Shown piece after piece: positions 24,575-36,541 of a stretch of DNA of 64,000 nucleotides. The notes beneath the pieces were generated by a model, which worked only from the letters and a program-made list of their open reading frames with translations, was not told the DNA's origin and did not search any database. Source of the stretch: Camarhynchus parvulus. Lineage: Eukaryota; Chordata; Aves; Passeriformes; Thraupidae. The first letter of the stretch is position 1; every line of letters starts with the position of its first letter. The stretch lies in contig NC_044590.1 in the NCBI RefSeq assembly GCF_901933205.1, positions 10,195,501 through 10,259,500 on the forward strand. Reading direction: 5' to 3'. The position numbers and the translations under genes are program-made.

Positions 24575-24795
24575 GGGACCCATAATCGCAGCATTCATTC
24601 AGCAAATAATAATAATAAATATGGTCTGAAGCGACTCCAGCTATTTCAGCTTTAATAAATGGGCTGAAATAGAGGCAAATTCAGATACAGAGAGCATCTT
24701 TTCAATAAAATCTGATAGGGTTATTAATAACACTAATGGAGTACCATGCTGTCTCCATTCTGTTAATAGTTGCCTTGTTCTCCCCCAGTCCATTC
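24575..24795. promoter_or_regulatory. AT-rich candidate regulatory element
   Basis: The block has two CpGs (ATCGCAGC, AAGCGACTCC) and dense homeodomain-like words: AATAATAATAATAAATATGG, CTTTAATAAATGG and GGGTTATTAATAACACTAATGG. The last contains the palindrome GTTATTAATAAC, a perfect HNF1-type half-site pair. It has no coding potential. Confidence 0.35.
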
Positions 24796-27258
24796 CCCAC
24801 TCCCATGCACAGACACAAACACACACACACTTCTCCCTCCAGTGATGACAAATTCAGACTGTCAGCTTTCTGCTGGCAATGCATCCCAAGAATTAGTCAA
24901 ATTTGACATGATTTTATTGTTTTATGGGAACTGCCAACAGGGATTTTTCTGCCTGAAGTACATTTATATCCTAGTTCAAATCAGATCCTGGCTTAGTTCA
25001 TGGCCACAGAGAGGATAAGCCAGGAAACCTGCAGCTCCTCAAGGACAAAAAAAGTTATGGCTGTGATGGGATGCTTAGAGCCTTGCTCCAGGTAACTGTG
25101 CCTCTGTTTTTACTTGTTCCCTTCTCTCAGGACAGCTTTTCCTCTCAGTTTTTTGCTCTCCTATCAGGGAAACATCCCCAGTGCATGGCCATGGTATTTG
25201 GGCTGCTGGTCCAAACCCAGACTTTTAAACTCTGAAAACCCTTGCTCACAGTTTTAGAAGAGCTGAAAGACTGTCAGCAGAAGAACAAGTGCAAGCAGGT
25301 GGATTTGCCCATTTTATTCTAAATGGAGAGTTCAAAAAGGTTCTCCTTTTATTTTTGTTCTCCCTCCTCCCCCTTTTTTATTAAATAAAATCTGACCTCT
25401 CTCTCACCATACCCCATGAAAAAACAACTATTGATTCCAGTTGTACAAGACTGAGGGTTCTTGATAATTTAAAATTCACCCTTATTTATCCCATTTCACA
25501 GCAGTATTTTCCAATAGTCAGATTTTTACAGAATTAGTGAGATTAAAAACACCATGTTCCTTTCCCTTTGCATGTTATGCTTTCAGCTGTGACTTCCATA
25601 AAATCATTTTGGTTAGCAAACAAGATGGCTATATGATTAAAGAAAAAAATGCATCTTATTTTCCTCATCCCCACCTCTAGATGGGGGAAGGAGCAGCCAA
25701 AGCCAAAGTGGTTTTTTATCACAGCACTTCCCTTGCAAGGAGACAAAAAAAAAGAAAAAGAAAATAAGAGAAATAGAATTATAGAGTTGCAGAGAAATGA
25801 AATGTTTGAACAGAAAATAATTTCCCTAACTTGTAGCCTGGAGGCATAACCTGTCATAGCTCTGCAGGAATTGAACAGTCAGGGAGTTCAAGTTTTTTGC
25901 AGCTTACCATAAACTAATATGCTCAGTCATATCATCCTCAGAGACTGGGATTTGAAGGAGCCACTGTATTTAGAACAGCAAAAGTGATTCTAGGGTCTAA
26001 TAGAATTAGAGGGAGCCATCAGCAGCCAAACACAGATGGAGATTAGATGGAAGGTGACAAAAAAATTCCCAAACCACGCGCCACACTAAAGACAGAGAGC
26101 TAAGTGGTAATTCTATTTTAAGCTCTTCTAGAGACCATGGACTCATCAGCTCATATCCTACAAGAATTCCACCCTGTTTTACATAGAGGTACCCAGAATA
26201 ACTGACAGATTTGCACATGAAACAGAGAGCATCACACTGTGAGTGTCTCAGCGTGGTGGGTTAGCCTCAGAGGCTGCTCAGCAGAGGAGAGCCCCAGAGC
26301 ATGCACTGCCTTCTGAAAGGGGGGGGCAGGGCTAAGGAGGGAAAAAAAATCTCTTGAGGAAGAAATGAACTACTTTAAAATCTGCATTGAACAGATCAGG
26401 CAAGATTCTCTTCTTACATCTGCAGCCTCTTCTCCCTTGATCTTTATAGGCTTCTGCTGGTCTGAAATCAATGCAGAAAGCACAGTAAGGTGCAAGTCCT
26501 GGAGGCTCCTCCAAAACAAGACACAGCTGAACAAAATAAGTATTTTTCCTAAGATATTCTCTGTCCTCCAGCCTCGTCAGGGCCATACAAACACTGTGCA
26601 GTTGATACTGTCCCAAATGCTGCTCTCTGAGCTGCTCATGGGTCAGAACCAAAGCACAAGCTCTGCCAGGGACACAGGCTGGATTATGGATTGGCAGCAC
26701 CTGCCTGGAAAAGTGCAGAGTAAGAGAAACACTGAAGAACCCCCAAACTGGCAAGAGGAGGTTTGTTACCCATTCTCAGGCCAAAAATACTTCTCTATTT
26801 TTCCACTACATTACACTATGAAAAGTTCTCCCATGAAGAAAGCAGGTCTATACTGGGAAACTCCGAGAAGAAAGTCAGAGCTGACCTGGTGCCAGAGCTT
26901 CTCTCTGCCTTTATTGGCTCTGTTTGCCCTTCCCATGCTTCTATAGGACAAATTCCCCTTTACTGGGATTTGCTCTAAACTATCTCAGCTCAGGTCTCAA
27001 ATTACTACAGGCATCCAAATCCTTGAGTTATCCAAGTGCTCTCTCCTGGAAAAACAGATCTCTGCCATCCCTACCCCAAAGTGTGATACATCCTCCTCGA
27101 GAGAAATACAGTATTTTCCCATGCTGTGGAAACCCAGGGCACAGGGAACATTTCTCTGTCTGCTCTGGGGTGTCCTGACCCCCAGGGCAGCACTGACTCT
27201 GACCCTCATTCATGGAGAAAGTTTCCCAGACTTCAAGATAGACTGGAACCCACAAAAG
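24796..27258. other. Unique DNA, no gene recognised
   Basis: A short (CA)n run lies at 24808-24828. The longest ATG frame of the window, about 193 codons, sits at 26365-26946, with a 140-codon frame opposite it. Neither shows domains, codon bias or splice-site framing that would support a gene. Confidence 0.55.
26319..26341 (+). other. G-quadruplex motif
   Basis: A run of eight G, then CA, GGG, a 7-base loop and GGG. The long run can supply two of the four G-tracts. This is a structural prediction with no transcript context. Confidence 0.5.
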
Positions 27259-27705
27259 TGTGAAATAGATTATAGAGAGTAGTGTGGGTGTATCATTTGG
27301 TGAGAAATTGAGGTTCTGGGGTTTTTAGTGTGCTGTGGATGGAAGCAAGATGGAGGGCACAGGGTGTCATCCTGGGTTTCTTCTTCATGCTGCTTCTTCC
27401 TCCTTCTCCATGGGTTTGGGTGGCATTTTGTAATTGGGCAGAAAAGTCCCCATTGCAGCTCTGTGGGATCAGTTATTGTGTTAAAAGGGAAAATAATCCA
27501 GGTGTCAGTTCTTAATTGGATACTTTAGCCTTAAAAGACCTTGTAACAAGAGATTGTTGGCCATTTTGTGCCTTCTAATGAAAAGCTGCTGAACTCACAG
27601 CAGTGAGACTGTTTTACCGATAAGAAATAATAAACACCTGAGTCTGAACATGAACTCCAGTCTCAAGTGCCTTCAGTCCAGACCCAGAGAAACCCACACA
27701 TGCAA
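27259..27705 (+). mobile_element. Solo LTR of a passerine endogenous retrovirus (ERVL-like)
   Basis: The left edge fits TGTGAAATAG at 27259. Recognisable LTR text follows: GATGGAAGCAAGATGGAGGG near 27339, the TTCTTCTTCATGCTGCTTC block, TTTGGGTGGCATTTTGTAAT near 27415, AAAAGACCTTGTAACAAGAG near 27532, GGCCATTTTGTGCC, and GCTGCTGAACTCACAGCAGTG near 27586. A polyadenylation signal AATAAA lies at 27629-27634 and is followed by an R/U5-like CACCTGAGTCTGAAC. I know this text as an abundant finch LTR. The right edge is approximate and no clear target duplication was found. There is no internal retroviral sequence, so it is solo. Confidence 0.8.
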
Positions 27706-28249
27706 GATCCAGCTCTGACCATAATTCCCTTTTTACAGAAAGCCCACACTGGTACCATCCTAACCCAAACCCACAGGTTTCCAGCCCTAGACTCGAGTCT
27801 GCAATAGAAGCAGTGCCTCTAGCACACCTGAATGCACCTTATTTGCATGGGGGAATGGGTGCCCATCTCTGGGTTACCTATAACACACAGGTGCTTTCCT
27901 TTCCCATCTCCACTGGGAGATGGAGTTAACTTCATTGCTTTTAGCTGAGGTAATGTTCAAGTTAGCAGCTGGGACAATTTGTTGAAGGTCAGAAAGAAGA
28001 TTTAAGTCATCTGCAAACTGCACCCATGCCTTCCAGTGCTCCTCTAGCATCCTACCATGAGATCTTAATTTCTCTCCATGAAAAACGCTTCCTCAAAAGA
28101 GGGAAATATCAAGAAATCAGCATTCAGAGGCAACACTGGGAGAAAGGTGCTCACACAGAGCTGCCACACCAACAACTGCCTCTCTGGCTTTGCCCATTTA
28201 CCCCTGTGAACAAAGGGAGGAAGCCACGGCGTGACCTGCTGGGAGCAGG
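27706..28249. other. Unique DNA, no gene recognised
   Basis: Short overlapping open frames only. No repeat is recognised between the LTR and the next candidate element. Confidence 0.55.
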
Positions 28250-28700
28250 GGCTTCTCCGAAGCACTCCGTCTGACCCCGGGGTAATGAACAGAATTAATA
28301 TGGCAAAGCCTCTAACACAGCACCACTTCCCAGCAGCACAGCCACAGCCTCTAATTGATTAGTCCATAAAAATCTGTGCACTAAATTGAAAGGAGCTGCA
28401 CTAATTCTCTTTTATGTTAAATTTCTGTCTTTCTCCTTTATCGAATCCTTCGTCGAATGTCCCTTTTGCTGCCTATTGTGGGCTTGCTCTGGGCCTGTTT
28501 TCCTCTTGCCCAGATTAAGTACCTAATCAAAATCTTGTCTCCCTTAATGGCATAAAATTGAAAGATAGATATTGCACTTTACACAGCTGATTAAACACTA
28601 GAATGTGGCTAAATGCTTTACAGGGCTTGTTACATTAACTAACTCTGTCATCTGCCAGCTATCTTATAATTGCATATGCTCATGTTGCCACTGGTGAAGC
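28250..28700. promoter_or_regulatory. Strong candidate for a conserved developmental element
   Basis: CpGs persist at CTCCGAAGCACTCCGTC, CCCCGGGG and ATCGAATCCTTCGTCGAATG. In between are tightly packed AT-rich cores: CTAATTGATTAGTCC (a near palindrome of TAATTGATTA type), GCACTAATTC, GATTAAGTACC, CTAATCAAAATC and GCTGATTAAACAC. TAATTGATTA is a classic paired homeodomain site. There is no open frame and no repeat. By composition this is the block I would most expect to align to other amniotes. Confidence 0.4.
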
Positions 28701-31700
28701 CAAGGTAAGATTTCTTTTCTCTCCATTACCTCTTTCCAGTCTCCCTCCCTGCACATTGCCACCCTCCAGGTCTGTGTCAGAGAGGACCTCCTAACTCCCT
28801 GCAACAACCACCTGAAGAAAACCTGGTTTTGGTGCTGGTTGACTGTAATTTTCTGTGTGTTCAACATTCAGTCATTGGTTTGTGGCCATCTAAAGTGACT
28901 AATGTGATGGCAAGGGACAGTAAATACACATTTTATTTCTGAAGGAAACAATCCTGCCTACACTTCTTGTCAGCTTTAATGCTGGGCACCTTGTTTCATA
29001 AGGCTGGAGAAAGCAAGGATAGGAAAAAACCCCAAAAGTGTTAACACTACTTTTGTTTAAGAACACATTTTAAAAAATCTGAACCTCCCACTGGCTCATC
29101 AAAGCAGGATCTCATGTAGGTATCCAGTGTTTCACATCTTGGCTTTTTTCTCACACTGTAATAATGATGCAGATGGACTTTTTGGAAGACTTACAAGTCT
29201 ATCCCAGCTGATTTGCCTTTCAGACAAGAGTTTCACCTTCTGCAAGACATTCACAGAGAATAATCTCTAAATACAATGTTCAACCAGATTGCTTCAAAAA
29301 ACAAGAGAGAAAACCAACCCAGAAAAGCTATTCCAAAAATCTTTTTGGAAGAAAGAAAAGAAATAGAGATTTTCTTAAATGTTCTTAGGAATTGTTAACA
29401 ATTGAAACATTAATCTGGGCTTGTATTTTGTTTAAGGATACAAACCATGTTGTCAAATGTTCTGCAGGCAAGATGTGTTGTCTTTGTCATCCACAGACCC
29501 AGCAATTTTAGAAACAGACCTTTACGTAAATATTTCTGTATGGATTGCTTTAAAGCAGTTGCCAAAACACTCCTCCCCTTTACTACAGAAAATAGACTGC
29601 ACATTACACCCAGCCTGTAAAACATGGAAAGTTCATGTGCATTTCCTCCTGACCACAATCTTTTGCAAAGAATCTATTTGTTAAGCAATAAAACAACCCA
29701 TCATCCATTTCTAGTCCATATATCACCCTAAAAACCTTTTTTCTTATTTCCAAATTCCACTGCAGAAGGTGCTAAAAGTCTCTTTTTGCCACCTCCTTTC
29801 TAATTCTGCCCCTTCTTATAGAAAAGCAGGACTCCAGCCAGGCAAGGAGGCTCTGTCTGGGAGTCAGTCACTCTGGGGAGCTGCATTCACAGCCAGATAA
29901 TAACGCCACCACTAAGCTCTGCCCTAAAAACACCCAAAGGCCCAATTTTCTTCCCATGGGCTCAGCAATAAGGCTTTACTAGGTGAGTTCTCCCTCCCCA
30001 GTTTACATGGCTGCTAAATCAAGTTGAGCTGAAGCAGACATTACAAATCTGCTGGCAATTAATAATCAATTAATTCTTTTCTTATCCCACTAGGATGCTG
30101 CACCTTCCCATCTTGCATTTGTTGGTCCCCTCCTGAAACCACACAAATTAGTTCATTGTACCATTGTTAATGGTTCATAAAAGCTTACTAGAGGCTATTA
30201 TGAAATCTTTACTAAGTGCTTGTTTTAAATATTCATGAAGGCACAATATATACTTTAATAAGACATGTAGCAAGTTACAAAACTGAGCCCTGCACTAAAC
30301 ATTTACGTCCCAGGAAAGATTCATTTGAAAGGAAAATATCCACAGAAAAAAAAGGCAGCCACAACTCTCTCTTAATCTTCCTTTTTCTTGATCTACAAGA
30401 CAATCTTGCCAAAGCCTTTTGCCTGCAGTTTCACACTTATTAAAATTCTTTGGTTTAAGCTAACATACCAATTCCAAATTTCCTCCTGGAGGAGGAGAAT
30501 ATTCCCCTTTACATGTAGATCAATATGCAACAGTAGATAGCAAAACTGATTTGGCAAGTTTCAAGGAAAAGCTGTAAGTCCAAGATTGATCTGCAGGTAC
30601 CAAACATAGGTGGAAATTTACTCGGGAATCAGCCAAAACCCATCTCAAACTGGTCATTCAATACAGACAATTCTTCAACAGTAAGCATTTTCTAAACAGA
30701 AAAATGAATGGCTCTGTGACCTGCCACACTATTTCCTACTGCTGACTTTTGAGCTGGACCCACAATTTAGAGCAGTTCATAAGAGCAAGACCAAGTTTGA
30801 CAATTTTGTCCTAGTGCTTAGTGGACATTTGGCCAAAGCCACGTTCCCTTGGCAGTCCTGCAATTCAGCACAACTGTCAAAGTCCTTCTAGCAGAGGCAC
30901 AGCAACCCAGCAGGATACTAAATCTACTTACAGAAGGATAGGATGAGGAACAAAGCTTTACCAGTTCTAACCAATGCCATCAATCCCTCACTTTCAGGAT
31001 CGGATTCAGGAAAAAACTCATTGAATCCTTCAATGTATATAAAGTCCCTGTGCTCTGATCCCTGCCAAGCATCTCTTCATCCACTGGAGCAGGTTTGGGA
31101 GCCATGGAATTCCCATAGTGTGCTCTCCAGAGCAGCGAACAGCACCTGCAGCAGTGTGCAACCAGGAATGTTCCATTCCCAAGGCTGATCTGATGAGGTG
31201 CTGAACAGAACAGATGGGCTGAGTCACCAATGCCACAGCAGCACCACGGCTCCCAGGGACACCCCTGGTGCCAGCCAGCCAGAACAGAGCCACTGTGCCC
31301 TGCTCCACGAGGGCCTAGGGGGTCCAGGCTGCCCCAATCCTGTTCCTCCTCGCAGAGCCTGAGCTGGTTTATCTGCTAACTCTACACCCCTGCAGTGGAA
31401 GAAGGATTGCTGACACTTGGTGAACTTCACGCCCACATTCCAACATTGTTCCTTCTCTCCTTACCCCAAAAAGGAGTCACAGCAGCTTGTGGGGTCTGAA
31501 GGGGATGGGGAGGGCAGCCCTGGGGTAAATGATCCCTGACAGAGGGGGAGAGCGACTGAGAAAACTCCTATTCAGAGTTCTCCACTTTTTGGTTTTTGCA
31601 AATGGTTTTCCTGTACAGGAATATTTGGAGATCCTCCTAGGAGCACAAAAGACGCAAAGCAGCATCCCTCAGTAGTGTTGGACATGTGCACTGTGTGCAA

Positions 31701-34700
31701 AGCTGGTCCTAACCCAAACAGGACAGCAGTTACCAGGCTGTATCCATCAGTTTTCATCTTGGGGTCTGTCCTCTTCCACAGACCCTCCAGGCAGGGGGGG
31801 CTGGAGGAGGAATTGGACACAAATATTCCTGTGAGGAGTCAGAGTGAAAAGTCATGGAAGGAAAGTCCAAGCAGGAAATCAGGAACTACAGCTGTTTTCA
31901 ACAGAATAGTCCCTGTGAGGTATTAGTGATGACTGAAAATGCCTCACCAGCAGCACCCAAATGAGCTTGGAGCTGCTTAACTGGATGAGAGGCTCTGATT
32001 ACCCTTCTGAGGTGGTTTCTGGGTTTATTCATAAGAAAACTAAAGTATCAGAAAGATGTTACTAGAAAGACCAAGATAATTCCTTCACTTTAAACCCCTG
32101 CATCTTCTTTGCTGATCCTCACTTCTCAATTCCTATTCCATTTCTCCCCAGGGACTGTTTGATTAAATATATGTGAATAAAAAGTATCCATTCCCTTTTG
32201 AACTAGGTTAAATTAACAGTGACCTGAATCAGACCCCACAGTCCTGACAGCAATTACTTATCAATGAATCATTATCCATCTCTAAAAACAATTCCATGCT
32301 CTTTCCAGATTTCTTGAAGTGTATAAAAAAAAGAAAGGCAGAAGTAATTCTACAAACTCATGGGTGGGGGATGGACACTAGACAAAGAACAGACATAAGG
32401 GGAACAGAAAACTGTTACCATCTTCTCACCTCCTTTTACAATTTTTTTCACATTTTCAGAAGACAATCAGAAACTGAAAGTGAGCTGAGTTCCACATGGA
32501 AACAAAAGACAAAAAATGTCAACTATTTTACTTTGGCCACAGTTGTTATTTTAACATTCCATTTTCTTCTTTCCTGGTTGTAGCATGACATGAGGAAGTG
32601 AGTTCAAACCATGAGGAGTAACACTGGGGTTCCTAATTCCAATTCAGAGAATTGTTTTGCTGAGGTTTTCTAAAATTCCTTTTTATTTGTGAACCACACT
32701 GAACAACAAGATCTCTCGTACTTTTTCTGAAATTTAGAAAAAGCTCTTCAAGACAGTGTCCATAAAACAGATTTTAAAATGCCATTATTATGCCTCTCAT
32801 ACCAGCAGATCTCAGGGCAGCCCAGTAGCAAGGCAGACACATCTTTAGAGCAAGTGATTCCTCTCAGCTGGTGTCAGAGATTTGCTCAAGTGGAAATTAA
32901 AGGTCTTACTGCAGGATTTTAGAGTTGTTGTGCTGAATGCCCCAGCTTTACTCACTGAAACAAGATCTATTTTTCAAGCCCTGAATGAACTTGACAGCTG
33001 AAGACATTTGTCCCACTTGCCTACAGTAAAGGAACTGCAAATAACTCCTTGTCTTGAAGGAATTCATTCAGTCACATTTAAAACATGAAGAGGTTACACT
33101 GCCCCAAACTCTGACACTTACCTTTAGCTTCCAGAGAGATCTCCGATCAGCATGGCAGCCTGGCCAGGCTGGAACACTCCTGGTCATCAATCCCAGCTCA
33201 CCAGAGGTGCGTCACTTTGAAAGGATTTTCCACTGTTGAGCAGCTCAAAGTGAACTTTCATGGTCCACACAACAGCAGCAGCTGAAAGGCAAAGAGCAGT
33301 AGCATTATTTAAAAAGTCACAATGAAGTGCTAGTTTTAAAATACTGACAAGTAGACAAAAAAAATCCAGATAGAAGACCAGCACTGACATCCTTACATTT
33401 CAGGTGGGACAGCCTCCAGAAAGGGCTACATCCAAGGCTATAACATAAACACTGAGACCTCTGTGTTCCTCATACAAAAGTAAAAACTTTTGTACTGTAC
33501 TGAATGATCAGAGGGAGAGCAAATCCCCCTTCACATTCTTCCCACATCTCTTAACCCCATTGACCTCAAAAAAATTGTTCCTAATCTCTCTCTTTCATCC
33601 TGGACATGATATCAGAAGATAACTGGGCATTGCTGAGTTTATTGGTACACAATTATAGTTTGGCCCATATTTAAAAATGAAGATTAGCAAAGCTACAGAA
33701 AACTGAAGGTTTGCAAACTTTCATCATTAGGAGTCCTGTCTAGATTTCAATTTCACTAAAGACTTTAAATTTAGAATGGTTTGGACATAAGAGTCTCTAT
33801 TTTGTCCATCTATAAATATCAGACAACCATTGTCCAAAACAGAAAGTGAGTAAATAAATAAATAATTCATATAACCAGAATTTAACCCTAATGAATTCAA
33901 TCCCTTTTTACTGTAAAGGGAAAGTTATGCTTGCAGGCATAGTTTGGGCCTTGTTTTTAAATGCAGAGAATAGTAAAATAGATGCAATGTTTATGAATTA
34001 TTAAAACCTGCACAAGGATTTCTTTTCCTCTTCCACAGCTTCTTGTTTAATCCTTGTTCATTGTTGGGGGCTCTGGGGGTGAGTGACATTTCACACATCT
34101 CTGCTGTGCCTCCTTACCCACTGACATGGGGGTAGAGGGAGCCCCACATGCACACAAGCATTTGCAGATTACAAATGTTCCAAACTTTCATTTCTCCTCA
34201 CTGCCCACACCCCCTGAACCAAGTCTCTTGCAAAGAGAAGACAGATAAATTCCCATCTGGAAGAGTGTCCCAATATCATCACTTCTACATGAATGAGAAC
34301 TTTAATCACCTTACAAGTAACAGATATTAAGGATTAACAAACTTGGGGTTGGTGTTTTTTTGGTTTTTTTAATACAGTCGTACCCTTGTTTTGTAGATGC
34401 TGTGCTGGTCAGGGGATATGTTTTGATGTAACGATACTATTTTTTCTTAAGAAAAAAAGATAGCTTAGGGGGTATATTTAGGAACAAGGATTTAGAGATT
34501 TGCAACCTGAAAATATTTGAGCATCCTATCATATACCAGTTTTCAGCACATAAATAGATCCCCACAGAGTGCTGGCAGCATTAACCACTCCATTATTCCC
34601 TGGACATTTACAGCATCAGCTGCTATATAAAACCTATTTCCTATTTTCACAGGGAACAATAAGACCAAAAACCAGCCACAAATTAATCACACTGTCTCAT

Positions 34701-35959
34701 ATGGAGAATTCTGAAAGAATGTTTAATTCACTATAAGCAGCCCTATTACAGCAATGATGGTCTGGGTATAAATGCCAGACAAGATTCCAGGTGGAACAAC
34801 TGATGTAGGGATAGGGAAAACAGTCAAATTTGGGACCTTCTGTCAAAAAGTGGCTGGTTATTTCCAGCCCCCTCTATATCAAACACTGCTGAGAAGGTGC
34901 CACCTTCCCTGGTAAAGCCAGCCTTGTTCTAAACACCACAGACAAGGATGAGGAATCCACAGCAGCAGCACTTCCAACAGAGATAGAATTTTCCAAGAAG
35001 GGATTTAACAAATTTGGGAGTTTGAGACTGATTCAGAATATTTGAGGCATTGAGGAGTTAAGAGTAACAAAATAATAATTTGCAGAAAGTGGGACCACAG
35101 TAAACTACCCATGTCCATTAGTACATCCCTAATTAATGTGTCAATGATGCAGAGTACTTCTAAAAAGCTCAATGTCAACCCTTTGCCTGCACTCCCAGTG
35201 TGCACAGCCTACCTACCCCAATTCTAGTGCACAAATTGTGTCCCACAGACTGATAAAGTCCATGGTAAACCACATATTAATGTAGGCATGCTTTTAATCA
35301 GACTGTAAAAAGATGCTTGAAAGTTTACGTTGAGAAACAAACATAAACGTGAGAATTAAAACCAAAGATAATGCAGCAGGAAATGCTTGTGAGCTGCTGC
35401 AGCTTTTGTGCTCCAACCAAACCTGGTTCTCACCAGTGACAGAGGGGGTTGCACTTTGTTTTTAAAACACAAACCAAGCATGAAAGTACCAAATACCAAA
35501 TGGGAGGAGAGGGAACAACAACTACAGACAATGATGATAAACTGGATTTTTCATTAAATTAAGACAGGACCCAACATTTCCCTGTATGAGTTGTAGCTGT
35601 AGCTCAGAGTTACAGTTCTGCACTAATTGAGGCTGCTGGGATTGTTTGGGTTTCCACTGGCTGGGCTGAGCTCCATGCTTGCTGCTTACAGCAGAACACA
35701 AATACAGGAGGGTGGTGCAAGAGCTGCAGCCCAAACCCTCCTACATGCTGTCACAGCCTGTATTGATATACCAAAGCAAGAATAATTCTGCATCAGGTTA
35801 TAGGATATTATGCTAAGCTGAAATATTTAAGGAGACAATCTTACTTTACAGCTATTTTTCAGGAGTACTCAAAACTATTACTTAATAAAAGAATTATACT
35901 CTCAAATCTATTCTTGCCCTGAACAGCTCTAAACTTACTGCAGCTCCACCCCTGCATAA
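28701..35959. other. Unique DNA, no gene recognised
   Basis: Seven kilobases with nothing I can identify. Contents are short A/T runs, a (TAAA)n word at about 33850, and scattered short open frames without domains. There is no CR1 or LTR text, which is a low repeat density even for a bird. Confidence 0.55.
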
Positions 35960-36541
35960 TCAAGCTACTATGAATTTTTGTTGTATTTTTATATAATTTC
36001 TACAATTTTCCTTGTCCCTTTCTTATTTCTCCTCCCTAATCACCAACAAACCCATCCCTGTACACAAACACACTTTATCACTGTATTATCCGTGGCAAAT
36101 GGTACTGAAATAAAACACATCCGCCTTGCAAATGAGAAATGGAAACAAGCTTGCCGTGGTTTTAATGAATCTGTGTATGTGGAACATTTTCATTGCATAA
36201 AACCAACTATTAACTGCTCACTAGAGGGGTTAAACAACACATTTGTACCAAAATCTTGGAGATTGCTGGGTATTCCTATGGAAACTTCTCTCCAGCCCAC
36301 TCAAAAGATAGTATATTTAAGTGTTCTTTTGATTTTGTTCATTTTTACCCTCATTAAGAGCATATTTTTTTCCAAAAAAAGCTTCCACCACCATTTTTCT
36401 GCATGTTTAAGCTGCTGCCAGAAAGCTTTTGTTTCCCTGTGTTTATTAATAAGCTATCTCTTTAAGTCTACTCTGCTGCACTCTACAAATTGTAGTGAGC
36501 ATACAGATGAGACACAAAGCAGCTGCCAAGTGTGTAAGTAA
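35960..36541 (+). other. Open frame with membrane-protein-like layout, probably chance
   Basis: The frame is open for about 194 codons from 35960 but has no ATG until roughly the middle (METS, about 36278), and TAA precedes it. The translation starts with a long hydrophobic run, then has several N-glycosylation-type triplets (NGT, NES, NCS, NNT), and then a hydrophobic run IVYLSVLLILFIFTLIKSIF that could span a membrane. A good splice-donor word GTAAGTA follows directly. No family is recognised. T-rich DNA yields hydrophobic residues by itself, so I think it is not a gene. Confidence 0.15.

Noticed and set aside
26365..26946. Longest ATG frame of the window, about 193 codons
   Set aside because: It has no domain and no codon bias, an opposite-strand frame of similar length covers it, and no conserved start context or splice framing is visible.
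35960..36541. Open frame with signal-peptide-like start, glycosylation triplets, a membrane-like segment and a following GTAAGT
   Set aside because: It has no ATG in its first half and no recognisable family, and T-rich DNA produces hydrophobic strings. A frame of this length is expected by chance in 64 kb. Transcript evidence would be needed.
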